From assembly GCA_050955045.1 (NCBI GenBank), contig JBPBQV010000011.1, positions 1 through 64,000 on the forward strand: a DNA stretch of 64,000 bases. Reading direction: 5' to 3'. The notes below the pieces were generated by a model, which was given only the letters and a program-made list of their open reading frames with translations, did no database searches and had not been told where the DNA came from. Source of the stretch: Mucilaginibacter_A sp050955045 (lineage in GTDB: Bacteria > Bacteroidota > Bacteroidia > Sphingobacteriales > Sphingobacteriaceae). Shown here piece by piece: positions 1 through 8,182 of this stretch (the stretch's first letter is position 1; each line of letters begins with the position of its first letter). The position numbers and the translations under genes are program-made.

Positions 1-420
1 GATATCAACAGTAATTCTATTGGTATTGAGCTGGATAATACTGGTTTTGTACCTTTCCCGGAAGCGCAGATCAATAGTTTGCTGTTGCTGCTTGCTAACC
101 TTAAAAAAACATATAATATTCCAACCGCTAATTTTATCGGGCATGGAGATATTGCACCCGGCCGAAAAGTTGATCCAAATAAATATTTCCCCTGGAAAAC
201 TTTAGCAGAGCATGGTTTTGGCAATTGGTATGATATGGTTTTAGATACAGTTCCGGCAAACTTTAATGCTTTGCAAGCGATGCGTATTATTGGTTATGAT
301 ACACGGGATTCTACGGCTGCATTTGCTGCTTTTAAACGGCATTTTACGCCGCAGGATAGTACGCGGATGGTTACTGATTCGAGTAGGATGATTTTGAATA
401 ATTTGTTGAAGAAGTATTAG
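1..420 (+). CDS. N-acetylmuramoyl-L-alanine amidase, C-terminal part (5' end outside window)
   Basis: The open frame runs in from base 1 with no start codon, so the N-terminus lies outside the window. It should cleave the bond between N-acetylmuramic acid and the stem peptide in the envelope (Amidase_2/AmpD-AmiD family). The opening residues read NSIGIELDNTG, the family block around the catalytic Glu, and GHGDIAPGRKVDP follows about 35 residues later, carrying the His/Asp of the zinc site; FPWKTLAEHGFG is also typical. The last 60 residues form a helical tail as in AmiD-like enzymes. No signal peptide can be judged. The downstream genes look unrelated. Confidence 0.9.
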   Translation, partial: DINSNSIGIELDNTGFVPFPEAQINSLLLLLANLKKTYNIPTANFIGHGDIAPGRKVDPNKYFPWKTLAEHGFGNWYDMVLDTVPANFNALQAMRIIGYDTRDSTAAFAAFKRHFTPQDSTRMVTDSSRMILNNLLKKY

Positions 421-478
421 AGGGGATTTTGAATTATTAAGAGGAAGTTAATTGTTTAGTTGTAAAGCAAATACGATT

Positions 479-625
479 ATGAGAAAGAAACATCGAGATG
501 AATTATTCGATTTGATTCGTAATATAGGCTTAAACCAAGACGATTTTGCATTATCATTAGATACACAAAAAGGTCAACCATTATTTGATTTGTTTACAAA
601 AGTATTTAGTGTTTTGCCATGCTGA
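479..625 (+). pseudogene. possible small ORF or gene remnant upstream of the toxin-antitoxin pair
   Basis: An ATG at 479 opens 48 codons, rich in charged residues at the start (MRKKHRDELFDLIRNIGLNQ), ending at a TGA. I do not recognise a family. The helical, domain-like start followed by an abrupt stop suggests the front of a longer decayed gene rather than a complete protein. It sits in an AT-rich stretch 34 bp before the MNT antitoxin and may be debris of an earlier insertion. It could also be non-coding. Confidence 0.25.
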
Positions 626-658
626 TTTAAAACCAGTAATACAACTACATTTATCCAA

Positions 659-958
659 ATGCAAAACCTTCAACCATACAAACCAGCAATAGCAAAGCTT
701 TGTGAAATTCACAAAGTAAAAAAGCTATATGCCTTTGGTTCTGTATTAACTGAACGTTTTAATACCGATAGTGATATTGATTTAATTGTAGAATTTAAAA
801 ATATTGAATCGGAAGATTATGCCGACAATTACTTCAACTTCAAATTTTCTTTACAAGATGTTTTGAAGAGACCAATTGATTTGCTGGAAGATAAGGCTAT
901 AAAAAATCCATACTTCAGAAAAACTGTTAACGAAAACAGGCAGCTTGTTTATGGATAA
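659..958 (+). CDS. mntA: MNT-type nucleotidyltransferase, antitoxin of a HEPN/MNT (type VII) pair
   Basis: This 99-residue protein is a minimal nucleotidyltransferase with the GSX10DXD signature intact: G27-S28, then D39 and D41 in DSDIDLIVEF. In characterised pairs (HepT/MntA) the enzyme adds AMP groups to the HEPN toxin and silences it. Its stop codon overlaps the start of the HEPN gene, so the two are translationally coupled. The region is more AT-rich than the glnS side (19 G+C of 60 bases at 841-900), as expected for an acquired module. The mechanism is inferred from the family; pairing and motif are seen directly. Confidence 0.85.
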   Translation: MQNLQPYKPAIAKLCEIHKVKKLYAFGSVLTERFNTDSDIDLIVEFKNIESEDYADNYFNFKFSLQDVLKRPIDLLEDKAIKNPYFRKTVNENRQLVYG

Positions 959-1292
959 TAACATTAAAACCTGGTTACATGATATTTTAAATGCTATTGT
1001 TGAAATCGATAGCTTCTTTGATAACGGACCAAAGGTATTTGCCTATTATCAAAAAGACTTGAGGACAAAACGTGCAGTTGAAAGAAATATTGAAATTATT
1101 GATGAAGCGATGAACCGAATCTTGAAACTGGATGAATCAATTCCAATAACAAGTTCAAGAAAGTTAGTAGATGTCCGAAACAGAATTATTCATGAATATG
1201 ATTCTGTTTCGGATGATGTTATTTGGGGAATTGTGGTCAAACATTTACCTGTTTTGAATAAAGAAGTTACTCATTTATTAAACGAGCACTGA
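951..1292 (+). CDS. hepT: HEPN-domain ribonuclease toxin (HepT/DUF86 family)
   Basis: This 113-residue all-helical protein carries RNRIIHEY, the RX4HXY motif of HEPN RNases (R76, H81, Y83 counting from the ATG at 951). The family cleaves RNA, often tRNA ends, unless modified by the MNT partner. A TTG six bases upstream (945) is also in frame, but the ATG at 951, inside the end of the antitoxin gene, is the likelier start. Gene order is antitoxin first. The stop is 22 bp from the convergent glnS gene, and the gap holds one copy of the dispersed repeat. Confidence 0.85.
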   Translation: MDNNIKTWLHDILNAIVEIDSFFDNGPKVFAYYQKDLRTKRAVERNIEIIDEAMNRILKLDESIPITSSRKLVDVRNRIIHEYDSVSDDVIWGIVVKHLPVLNKEVTHLLNEH

Positions 1293-1302
1293 TTTTTTCC
1301 TT

Positions 1303-1316
1303 ATAAAAACAGCATC
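1303..1316. repeat. dispersed bipartite motif, CTG variant, at a convergent junction
   Basis: ATAAAAACAGCATC is preceded by a T-tract at 1293-1298, the same architecture as the other copies in the window. It overlaps the glnS stop codon and fills the 22-bp gap between the convergent HEPN and glnS genes. Confidence 0.7.
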
Positions 1317-2982
1317 AACCCTTCTTCACTTCTTTCGCCCAGGCATCTTTTAAAGTAACTGTTCGGTTAAAAACCGGTTTTTCGGCAGAAGAATCCTGAT
1401 CTAAACAAAAATAACCTTTGCGGATAAACTGGTAATTGCGGCCAGTTTCAGCTTGTGCCAAATCTTGTTCGATAAAAGCAGTAATCGTAGTTAAACTTTG
1501 CGGATTGATGAAATTTTCAAAGTCGCCTTCACTGCTATTCATATCTTCTTCGGTAAACAAACGGTCGTACAAACGCACTTCAGCTGTTTTGGCGTGCGGC
1601 ACACTCACCCAATGGATCGTTCCTTTTACGTTGATGCCGCTGGTATCTTGTCCGCTTTTACTTTCCGGGAGATAGCTGCAATGAATTTCGGTGATTTGTC
1701 CGTTTTCATCTTTTACAAAATCCTCACACTTGATGATGTAAGCGTTTTTCAAACGAACCATTAAACCCGGACCCAAACGGAAGAATTTTTTAGGCGCATT
1801 TTCCATAAAATCTTCTCGTTCAATATAAATCTCACGGCTGAAAGGAATCTCACGGATACCTTCACCGCCTTCTACTTCCGGATTATTTTCGCCGTACAGA
1901 ATTTCTTCCTGACCTTCGGGATAATTGGTGATGACTACTTTTACCGGATCCAAAACTGCCATTCTGCGCCATGCAGTTTTATTCAGTTCTTCACGAATAC
2001 AAAATTCCAGCAAACTGTAATCAATTAGGTTTTCTCTTTTGGCAATACCGATTCGATCGCAAAATTCACGGATACTGGCAGCCGTATAACCGCGGCGGCG
2101 CAAACCACTGATCGTCGGCATCCGCGGATCATCCCAGCCGGAAACAAAATTTTGGTTCACCAATTGCAGCATTTTGCGCTTGCTCATTACCATGTAAGTA
2201 ATGTTTAAACGGGCAAATTCATATTGCTGCGAAGGGAAAATCTCCAGTTTTTCGATAAACCAGTTATACAGTTCGCGGTGCGGGATAAACTCCAGCGTAC
2301 AAACCGAATGCGTAATGTTTTCAATGGAATCGCTTTGGCCATGCGCAAAATCATACATTGGGTAAATGCACCATTTATCGCCTGTACGATGATGGTATGC
2401 ATGTTTGATACGGTACATCAGCGGATCGCGCATTTGCATATTCGACGAAGCCAGATCGGCTTTTGCACGCAGCACTTTTGCACCATCCGGATATTTCCCG
2501 TCGTACATTTCCTGAAACAAAGCCAGGTTTTCTTCTACAGTTCGATTACGATATTGGTTTGGCGTTCCCGGTTCAGTTGGCGTTCCTTTTTGGGCGGCAA
2601 TTTCTTCCGGCGAACTATCATCAACATAAGCCAAACCTTGCTGAATCAAATTCAACGCAAAAGCATACAGCAAATCAAAATAATCAGAAGCATACAACTC
2701 GTTTGCCCAGGTAAAACCAAGCCATTTTACATCAGCTTTAATGCTTTCTACATATTCGGTTTCTTCGGTTACGGGGTTGGTATCATCAAAACGAAGGTTG
2801 GTTTGTCCGCCATATTCCTGCGCCAATCCAAAGTTTAAACAGATGGATTTGGCATGGCCGATATGCAAATAACCGTTTGGCTCCGGCGGGAAACGGGTAA
2901 AAACCTTGCCTCCGTTTTTGCCATTACGGATATCTTCTTCAACAATTTCTTCTATAAAATTCAATGATTTTTTCTCGCTCAT
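1315..2982 (-). CDS. glnS: glutaminyl-tRNA synthetase
   Basis: This class I aminoacyl-tRNA synthetase charges tRNA-Gln with glutamine. HIGH is at residues 40-43 after PPEPNGYL, and the KMSKS equivalent appears as VMSKRK near residue 266. The C-terminal third is the anticodon-binding beta-barrel region. At 555 residues from the ATG at 2982 it matches the bacterial family length. The frame stays open 25 codons further upstream, but that extension contains the promoter box and has no family similarity, so the MSEKKSLNF start is chosen. The presence of GlnRS implies direct charging rather than only the amidotransferase route. It is monocistronic and convergent with the HEPN gene. Confidence 0.95.
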   Translation of the reverse strand: MSEKKSLNFIEEIVEEDIRNGKNGGKVFTRFPPEPNGYLHIGHAKSICLNFGLAQEYGGQTNLRFDDTNPVTEETEYVESIKADVKWLGFTWANELYASDYFDLLYAFALNLIQQGLAYVDDSSPEEIAAQKGTPTEPGTPNQYRNRTVEENLALFQEMYDGKYPDGAKVLRAKADLASSNMQMRDPLMYRIKHAYHHRTGDKWCIYPMYDFAHGQSDSIENITHSVCTLEFIPHRELYNWFIEKLEIFPSQQYEFARLNITYMVMSKRKMLQLVNQNFVSGWDDPRMPTISGLRRRGYTAASIREFCDRIGIAKRENLIDYSLLEFCIREELNKTAWRRMAVLDPVKVVITNYPEGQEEILYGENNPEVEGGEGIREIPFSREIYIEREDFMENAPKKFFRLGPGLMVRLKNAYIIKCEDFVKDENGQITEIHCSYLPESKSGQDTSGINVKGTIHWVSVPHAKTAEVRLYDRLFTEEDMNSSEGDFENFINPQSLTTITAFIEQDLAQAETGRNYQFIRKGYFCLDQDSSAEKPVFNRTVTLKDAWAKEVKKG

Positions 2983-3001
2983 AACCAATTTCGTACTGCT
3001 G

Positions 3002-3009
3002 CAAAAGTA
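3002..3009 (-). promoter_or_regulatory. glnS -7 box (TAnnTTTG type)
   Basis: Read on the minus strand this is TACTTTTG, 19 bases before the glnS ATG, matching the Bacteroidota -7 consensus. No convincing -33 TTTG was fixed. Confidence 0.5.
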
Positions 3010-3105
3010 GAAATATTTTGTACCGAAATTTTGAGTAATGAGTTTGATCCCGTTCAAAAGGAAAAATATTTCCTGACATATCTTTCTACATGAATTCTAG
3101 CATTA

Positions 3106-3134
3106 CCAATTTTTACCTGATAAAAGAAGTATCG
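3106..3134. repeat. dispersed bipartite motif, single copy between divergent genes
   Basis: GATAAAAGAAGTATCG (3119-3134) is preceded by a T-tract and a short spacer, the usual layout. It lies between the divergent promoters of glnS and the outer-membrane protein gene. No inverted partner is visible nearby. Confidence 0.75.
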
Positions 3135-3219
3135 ATACAATTAATTTTATTGATTTTCTATTAATCAATCGATTGATTAATATTTACAATTCGATGAAAA
3201 AACCTGTTTAATTTCTCTT

Positions 3220-3227
3220 TACATTTG
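3220..3227 (+). promoter_or_regulatory. -7 box TACATTTG of the outer-membrane protein gene
   Basis: TACATTTG matches TAnnTTTG and lies 31 bases before the chosen ATG at 3259. It is AT-rich upstream, with no clear -33 element. Confidence 0.45.
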
Positions 3228-3258
3228 TTGCGTGTTTAAACACATAATATTATACAAA

Positions 3259-3837
3259 ATGAAAAATCTATTTAAAATCTCTATTTTATCCCTGGCTATC
3301 GCCGGATTGTCTTTTAGTGCAAAAGCACAAACTGTTAAAACTACTACTTCTAATGGTGTTCGTTTAAGTATCGGTGCCGATGCAGGTGTTCCGGTTGGAA
3401 CTTTGTCTGACACACACGACTGGAATTTAGGCGGATCAATCCAGGCAGATATCCCGGTTGCAACTAACCTTTTTGTTACAGCAAACGCTGGTTTCAACAA
3501 CTTTTTTGGTAAAACTTATAATACCGGAATTGTATCTGTAAAAGCAGCTGATATTAGCTTAATTCCGGTAAAAGTTGGTTTAAAGTATTTTCCGGTTGAA
3601 AATTTTTATGTGCAAGGTGAAGCCGGTGCTTCTTTTATCACCAATAAAAATAAAATCGGTTCAACAGAATCTGCCGCATTTACTTATGCACCACAAATTG
3701 GTGTACAGTTTCCGGTTGGTAACAAAAACTACATTGATGCCGGTATCCGTTATGAAAGTAACACCAAATTTTACACCAATGGCAACAACAATAATTTCTT
3801 CGGAATACGTGTTGCTTATGCTTTTGATACCAAATAA
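3259..3837 (+). CDS. small outer-membrane beta-barrel protein
   Basis: This 192-residue exported protein has a signal peptide at residues 1-24 ending SFSAKAQ, then alternating amphipathic strands (VRLSIGADAGVPVG, LFVTANAGF, YIDAGIRYES, FGIRVAYAF) typical of an 8-strand barrel. It resembles the outer-membrane-protein-beta-brl / PorT-like group common in Bacteroidota; the substrate is unknown. The frame extends nine codons upstream to 3232, but the ATG at 3259 places the positively charged signal-peptide N-terminus correctly. It is monocistronic, with its own promoter and a strong terminator at 3856-3888. The family call is reliable; any function beyond envelope structure is unknown. Confidence 0.75.
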   Translation: MKNLFKISILSLAIAGLSFSAKAQTVKTTTSNGVRLSIGADAGVPVGTLSDTHDWNLGGSIQADIPVATNLFVTANAGFNNFFGKTYNTGIVSVKAADISLIPVKVGLKYFPVENFYVQGEAGASFITNKNKIGSTESAAFTYAPQIGVQFPVGNKNYIDAGIRYESNTKFYTNGNNNNFFGIRVAYAFDTK

Positions 3838-3855
3838 TCACTTCTTGGTTTAAAC

Positions 3856-3888
3856 AAAAAAGCTGCTTTTTTTAAGGCAGCTTTTTTT
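3856..3888 (+). terminator. rho-independent terminator
   Basis: AAAAAAGCTGC and GCAGCTTTTTTT flank a ten-base loop, followed by the U-run. It ends the outer-membrane protein gene. Confidence 0.8.
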
Positions 3889-3985
3889 ATGGCTGTAAAT
3901 TTAGTTCTTGTTGTAGAACCTTTTACCCAAGCTTAGCGTAAAGACGTAAAATCATTTTTGTGCTTGTTTTGAAGCAACATCGGTT

Positions 3986-5425
3986 ATGAAAAAGCTGCTT
4001 ATTATTGATGATGAGGTAAATACCGCAAATCTGCTGTCGAGGTTTTTAACCCGCAATGGCTTTGAGGTGATGACGGCATCTACCGGTGCGGCGGCATTAG
4101 AATTGTTAAAAAACAATCAGTTTACACTTGTTTTATGCGATTTCCGGTTGGAAGATACTGATGGCCGCGAAATACTAAAAAAAATCAAGCAAGAATATCC
4201 AGATACAGGCGTAATTATCATTACCGGTTACTCTGATATCAAAATGGCAGTAGAACTCATTAAAATGGGTGCTTACGATTACATTACAAAGCCACTTTAT
4301 CCGGATGAAATACTCAATACCATCAACAAAGCTATTGAAACACAAAATGCTTTAAATACTGCGCCAGCAACTGTTTACATCACTCCAGAAAAAAATACCG
4401 GTAAAAACAGTACCACTACTTTGGTTGGCAAACAGGAGCTGATTGTAGGTGTTAGCGAAGCCTCAAAAGAGCTGGCCCGGCAGGTTAATTTGGTTTCTCC
4501 AACTAATTATAGTGTGATTATTTTTGGTGAAAGCGGAACAGGTAAAGAATCAGTAGCAAAAAGCATTCATCAAAATAGCACCAGGCATGATAAGCCTTTT
4601 ATTGCGATGGATTGTGGTTCATTGACTAAAGAATTAGCTGGAAGTGAGTTTTTTGGTCACGAAAAAGGTGCTTTTACCGGAGCTTTGAACACAAAAATTG
4701 GTCATTTTGAAATGGCCAATGGCGGTACTTTGTTTTTAGATGAAATAGGAAATTTATCTTACGAAATACAGGCTATACTATTGCGAACGGTGCAGGAAAG
4801 AAAAGTAAAAAGGATTGGCAGCACCAAAGAAATTGATTTGGATGTTCGCATTATTGTGGCAACAAACGAGAATTTGGCAGAAGCGATCCAAAATGGCCGT
4901 TTTCGGGAAGATTTGTATCACCGTTTTAACGAATTTGCCATTTACATGCCGCCTTTGCGTAAGCGCGGAACAGATATTATGTTGATTGCTACTCATTTTG
5001 CAAAAATTACCAGCCAGGAATTAGGTAAAAATATTACTCGTTTTGCTCCGGATGTAATTACGGCTTTAACTAATTATGCTTGGCCGGGAAATATTCGAGA
5101 ACTTAAAAATGTAATCCGCCGTGCAACATTACTAACAGAAGGAGAGGAAGTTTCAACAAAATCACTTCCATTGGAGATTTATAGCAACTACATAAAAGTA
5201 CCTGTAAACGAAGCATTGCCTATATCTGAAAATACACAACCCATTGTTAATCAGCTTAAACCAGATTTAAAAAATGCGGCATTAGAAGCAGAGTACGAAA
5301 CGATTTTAAGGGTGTTAAAAGAAGTAAATTTTAATAAAACAAAAGCGGCTCAAATTTTAAACATTGACCGAAAAACTTTGTATAATAAAATGAATGCCGC
5401 TGATCATCAAACAATCAAAGTATGA
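3986..5425 (+). CDS. sigma-54-dependent response regulator, NtrC family
   Basis: Three domains are visible in 479 residues. The receiver has acidic pocket D8/D9, phosphoacceptor D52 and K102. The AAA+ ATPase has Walker A GESGTGKE (181-188), the sigma-54 contact loop GAFTGA (228-233) and Walker B TLFLDEIG (248-255). A Fis-type helix-turn-helix lies near 440-470 (NKTKAAQILNIDRKTLYNKM). It should activate sigma-54 promoters after phosphorylation. Its last four bases overlap the start of a 68-residue H-box protein, so the two are coupled. No full sensor kinase lies beside it. The target genes are unknown. Confidence 0.92.
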   Translation: MKKLLIIDDEVNTANLLSRFLTRNGFEVMTASTGAAALELLKNNQFTLVLCDFRLEDTDGREILKKIKQEYPDTGVIIITGYSDIKMAVELIKMGAYDYITKPLYPDEILNTINKAIETQNALNTAPATVYITPEKNTGKNSTTTLVGKQELIVGVSEASKELARQVNLVSPTNYSVIIFGESGTGKESVAKSIHQNSTRHDKPFIAMDCGSLTKELAGSEFFGHEKGAFTGALNTKIGHFEMANGGTLFLDEIGNLSYEIQAILLRTVQERKVKRIGSTKEIDLDVRIIVATNENLAEAIQNGRFREDLYHRFNEFAIYMPPLRKRGTDIMLIATHFAKITSQELGKNITRFAPDVITALTNYAWPGNIRELKNVIRRATLLTEGEEVSTKSLPLEIYSNYIKVPVNEALPISENTQPIVNQLKPDLKNAALEAEYETILRVLKEVNFNKTKAAQILNIDRKTLYNKMNAADHQTIKV

Positions 5426-5628
5426 GTGCTGATGCCGAACTAAATATTGCTACAAAAGTGTTAGAGCATGATATTAGAAACCAGCTTGGCAACATATATC
5501 TTGCAGTAGAAGGAATTAAGGCTGAATTTGCAGAAACCAACAATGAAGATTTTAGTTCTTACACAGATATTATTATCAATTGCTGTAAACAGGTAGAAAA
5601 TATTATCCGGCAGATTAAAACAAAGTAA
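5422..5628 (+). CDS. lone histidine-kinase dimerisation/H-box mini-protein
   Basis: Sixty-eight residues overlap the regulator stop by four bases (ATGA). Residues 14-32 (LEHDIRNQLGNIYLAVEGI) look like the H-box of sensor kinases, with H16 as the candidate phosphorylated residue. The rest (YTDIIINCCKQVENIIRQIK) would be the second helix of a DHp hairpin. There is no sensory region and no ATP-binding domain, and the frame closes with TAA before the next gene. It may act as a phosphotransfer or docking partner of the NtrC-type regulator, or be the remnant of a full kinase. The similarity is by eye, and the helix assignment is inference. Confidence 0.65.
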   Translation: MSADAELNIATKVLEHDIRNQLGNIYLAVEGIKAEFAETNNEDFSSYTDIIINCCKQVENIIRQIKTK

Positions 5629-5732
5629 TATTCATGTTTCTCTAAAAGAAAAAAATAAATTTAAACCAACTATCTATTCACAGTAATGTTGTTAATGAAA
5701 GATTTTTTTAGCAATATTGCACAACCAAAAAA

Positions 5733-6875
5733 ATGACGATGAAAAAAGTAAACTTCTACTCTCTAATAGCTCTCGGCTTGTTGTCCCTGCCGGCGGCTAA
5801 GTCCTTTGGACAAGACTCTACAGGACGGGCTCCGAAACCTGAAATGATGTCATCTAAACCAACAGTGTTTGGAGGACGTGCACAGTACACCACTTGGAAC
5901 ATTGGTATCAATGCAGGTGTTTTAGCTCCAATGATACCTTTTGGTTCTAATGATTTTACTGATAGTAAAGAACTAAATTTAGGTTATGGTATTTCCATTA
6001 GAAAACAATTGGGCCATGCATTTGGCTTGCAATTAGATGGAACTTCTGGTAAATTGTCGGGTAATAATACTGATGCAGTAGGCGGTGTAAGAAATGGTGT
6101 TAAAGCTTTTGATACACGTTTAGCATACTCTGCTACTTTAAGTGGTGTTGTAAATGTTGCTACTGTTGATTTCATTCGTCGCAAAAATTCTGTAAACTTT
6201 TTTGTTTCTGCTGGTGGTGGTTTAGCGGCTTACGCTCCTAAAGTTACTCTTCCAAACAATACTGTAGTTGACTTTAAAGGAACAGCAGGTCCTGATCGTG
6301 ATCGTGATTATGTTCGCGAACTGGTTATTCCAATTGGTGTTGGTGTAAAGTTCAGATTAGCCGATAAAATCGCTTTAAACTTTGGTTATACAGCAACATT
6401 TGTTGATGGTGATAATTTAGATGGAGTTAAAGCAAGTTTTCCAACAAAAGATAAATTTTCTTACGGTTACGGCGGTTTAGAATTTGCTTTAGGTGGAAAA
6501 TCTAAACCAAATTTAGACTGGGTTAATCCGGCAGCTTTATTTTATGATGAATTGCAAGATTCCACTCTACGTATTACAGTTGATAGTTTAAAAGGTAAAG
6601 TTAGTGGTGTTGAAACCAGCATTTCTGATTTGAAAAAAGATTCTGATGGTGATGGTGTTCGTGATGATTTAGACAAATGTGCTAACACTCCTGCAGGCAC
6701 TGTAGTTGATGGTGGTGGTTGCGAAATCAAAATGCCAACTCCTCCGCCAGTAGTTGAAGCTCCAATGCCTCCTCCAGCTCCAATTGTTGTGAAAAAAACA
6801 GTTACTAAAAAATATCGTGTTCGTACAAAAAAATACCACACTGTAACAAAAAAGAAAAAACCAACAACTAAATAA
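5733..6875 (+). CDS. OmpA-like beta-barrel protein with TSP3 repeat and basic tail
   Basis: A signal peptide (cleavage near SFGQ, residue 26) is followed by about 250 residues of barrel-like strands, then a thrombospondin type 3 calcium-binding repeat (DSDGDGVRDDLDKC...GTVVDGGGC). In most family members this repeat leads into an OmpA peptidoglycan-binding domain. Here the protein instead ends in a proline-rich hinge and about 27 residues dominated by Lys/Arg/Thr (VKKTVTKKYRVRTKKY). The stop is followed at once by a terminator, so no OmpA domain follows in another frame. The basic tail could contact anionic wall polymers by charge. ATG at 5733 or 5739 are both possible. Confidence 0.75.
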   Translation: MTMKKVNFYSLIALGLLSLPAAKSFGQDSTGRAPKPEMMSSKPTVFGGRAQYTTWNIGINAGVLAPMIPFGSNDFTDSKELNLGYGISIRKQLGHAFGLQLDGTSGKLSGNNTDAVGGVRNGVKAFDTRLAYSATLSGVVNVATVDFIRRKNSVNFFVSAGGGLAAYAPKVTLPNNTVVDFKGTAGPDRDRDYVRELVIPIGVGVKFRLADKIALNFGYTATFVDGDNLDGVKASFPTKDKFSYGYGGLEFALGGKSKPNLDWVNPAALFYDELQDSTLRITVDSLKGKVSGVETSISDLKKDSDGDGVRDDLDKCANTPAGTVVDGGGCEIKMPTPPPVVEAPMPPPAPIVVKKTVTKKYRVRTKKYHTVTKKKKPTTK

Positions 6876-6895
6876 CATTGGTTTTTACAATATTG

Positions 6896-6930
6896 AAAAA
6901 AGCTCCGAATGATATTCGGAGCTTTTTTTA
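6896..6930 (+). terminator. rho-independent terminator
   Basis: AGCTCCGAAT and ATTCGGAGCT flank a three-base loop, framed by A- and T-runs. It lies just after the OmpA-like gene. Confidence 0.85.
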
Positions 6931-7163
6931 TAAACGTTTTTTTATAAATGTAATTGACTGTTTATTTGCTTTTATCTTTAGTGCAACAACACATTATAAT
7001 AATTAGTATTTAGATTTACTGCAAACATTATTAATGCCTTAATAGTTAGCTATTCTCAATATTACTAATATAAAAGTATAAGCCATTACTAAAAGCAATT
7101 ATAATTTTGTTAAAGCAAACTACTTTTATTTATTATGCAAGTAACTTAAATCAGCAATTTCTC

Positions 7164-7514
7164 ATGGAACAAAACAAAACAAATCCTCCAATTATAGAAC
7201 AGATAAAAGAATATGTTGAAACCCGAATCCGATTAATCAAATACAAAGCTATTGACCAAGCAACAGGTATAATAGCAAGTGTAATTGCATACACTATAGT
7301 TGCAGTATTGGGTTTATTCATTTTGTTATTTTTTAGCGTAACACTTGCATTATTTTTAGGTTCGTTATTTGGTTCTTACTGGGCGGGTTTTGGTTGTGTT
7401 ACTTTATTATATATTATATTGGCAGCTTTAGTTTTGATGTTAAAAGCTAAGTACATCGAAGCTCCACTGATTGGATTTTTTATCACAAAATTTTTTAAAA
7501 ATAACAGCAAATGA
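7164..7514 (+). CDS. phage-holin-superfamily-like membrane protein
   Basis: This 116-residue protein has a polar, helical N-terminus (IIEQIKEYVETRIRLIKYKAID) and two strongly hydrophobic segments (about residues 40-63 and 70-92), the layout of the putative Actinobacteriophage holin III / DUF1469-like family found in many non-phage genomes. The frame extends to 7107, but the ATG at 7164 gives the family's usual start. It overlaps the next gene by four bases (ATGA). Nothing phage-like surrounds it, so a housekeeping envelope role is more likely than lysis. Confidence 0.65.
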   Translation: MEQNKTNPPIIEQIKEYVETRIRLIKYKAIDQATGIIASVIAYTIVAVLGLFILLFFSVTLALFLGSLFGSYWAGFGCVTLLYIILAALVLMLKAKYIEAPLIGFFITKFFKNNSK

Positions 7515-8035
7515 TTGTACCAATTAAAAGTATTCACGATTTACGAAATGAAATTGTACGTTTAGAAACTTTAAACGTACAACAGGAAGTTGCTATCAAA
7601 CAACGTTTTAGCAGTCCAAAAACAATTTATAAAACCTTACTTTCTGCTCTTCCAAAATCTACCGTAAGCAATTCCGGCAATTCGCTTAACGTGAAAGGTT
7701 TATTAAATCAGGATATTGTAGGTGCTATTTCTAAATACTTGCTTCCGCTAACTTTAAACAAAACTTTGTTTAAAGGTTCCGGCTTTATTACCAAATCGGT
7801 AGTTAATTTTTTATCCAAACAAGCATCAGGATACATCAATCAGAATACAGTAACTACCGGCTTAGACAAAATCAAAACAGCAGTTTCAAATTCAAAAATA
7901 ACAGATACCTTACTGGTAAAATTAAAGCCGTTTGAAAATATTTTGTCGAGAATAAAATTGCCTGCTAAAAAGAGCATCAAAAATACTTCGCCAACTTTTG
8001 TTAATACACCTGTAGTAATAAAAACGTTGGATTAA
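7511..8035 (+). CDS. conserved-type hypothetical protein coupled to the holin-like gene
   Basis: I do not recognise a family in these 174 residues. There is a predicted helix at the N-terminus (DLRNEIVRLETLNVQQEVAIKQ), a long middle rich in Ser/Asn/Lys/Leu with amphipathic helices, and a basic C-terminus (KLPAKKSIK). No signal peptide or transmembrane segment is evident. Translational coupling (ATGA overlap) with the two-helix membrane protein suggests a complex at the inner membrane. A terminator follows at 8061. Confidence 0.6.
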   Translation: MIVPIKSIHDLRNEIVRLETLNVQQEVAIKQRFSSPKTIYKTLLSALPKSTVSNSGNSLNVKGLLNQDIVGAISKYLLPLTLNKTLFKGSGFITKSVVNFLSKQASGYINQNTVTTGLDKIKTAVSNSKITDTLLVKLKPFENILSRIKLPAKKSIKNTSPTFVNTPVVIKTLD

Positions 8036-8060
8036 TCAGGATTTAATATCTAATTTTTAT

Positions 8061-8097
8061 AATCAGGTTTTGAAAAACAGAACCTGATTTTTTATTT
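8061..8097 (+). terminator. rho-independent terminator
   Basis: AATCAGGTT and AACCTGATT form a nine-base stem, followed by TTTTTATTTT. Confidence 0.8.
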
Positions 8098-8154
8098 TAA
8101 AAATCGGCATAACTATTATGCACAATTTATACGCCGGAATTTATAAGCTAAAGC

Positions 8155-8162
8155 TATTTTTG
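8155..8162 (+). promoter_or_regulatory. trmB -7 box TATTTTTG
   Basis: It matches TAnnTTTG and lies 14-20 bases before the two candidate GTG starts of trmB. Confidence 0.45.
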
Positions 8163-8182
8163 CCACCTAATTTTTTGTGTTT

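Noticed and set aside
2224..2838. 204-codon open frame antisense to glnS
   Set aside because: Shadow frame: no family features, lies wholly over a clear glnS domain, and is a by-product of the codon bias on the other strand.
6876..6930. Frameshifted OmpA domain after the TSP3 barrel gene
   Set aside because: No OmpA-like sequence in any frame; a strong terminator follows within 25 bases.
7164..8035. Prophage remnant signalled by the holin-like protein
   Set aside because: No phage structural, integrase or lysis genes nearby; such two-helix proteins are common outside phages.
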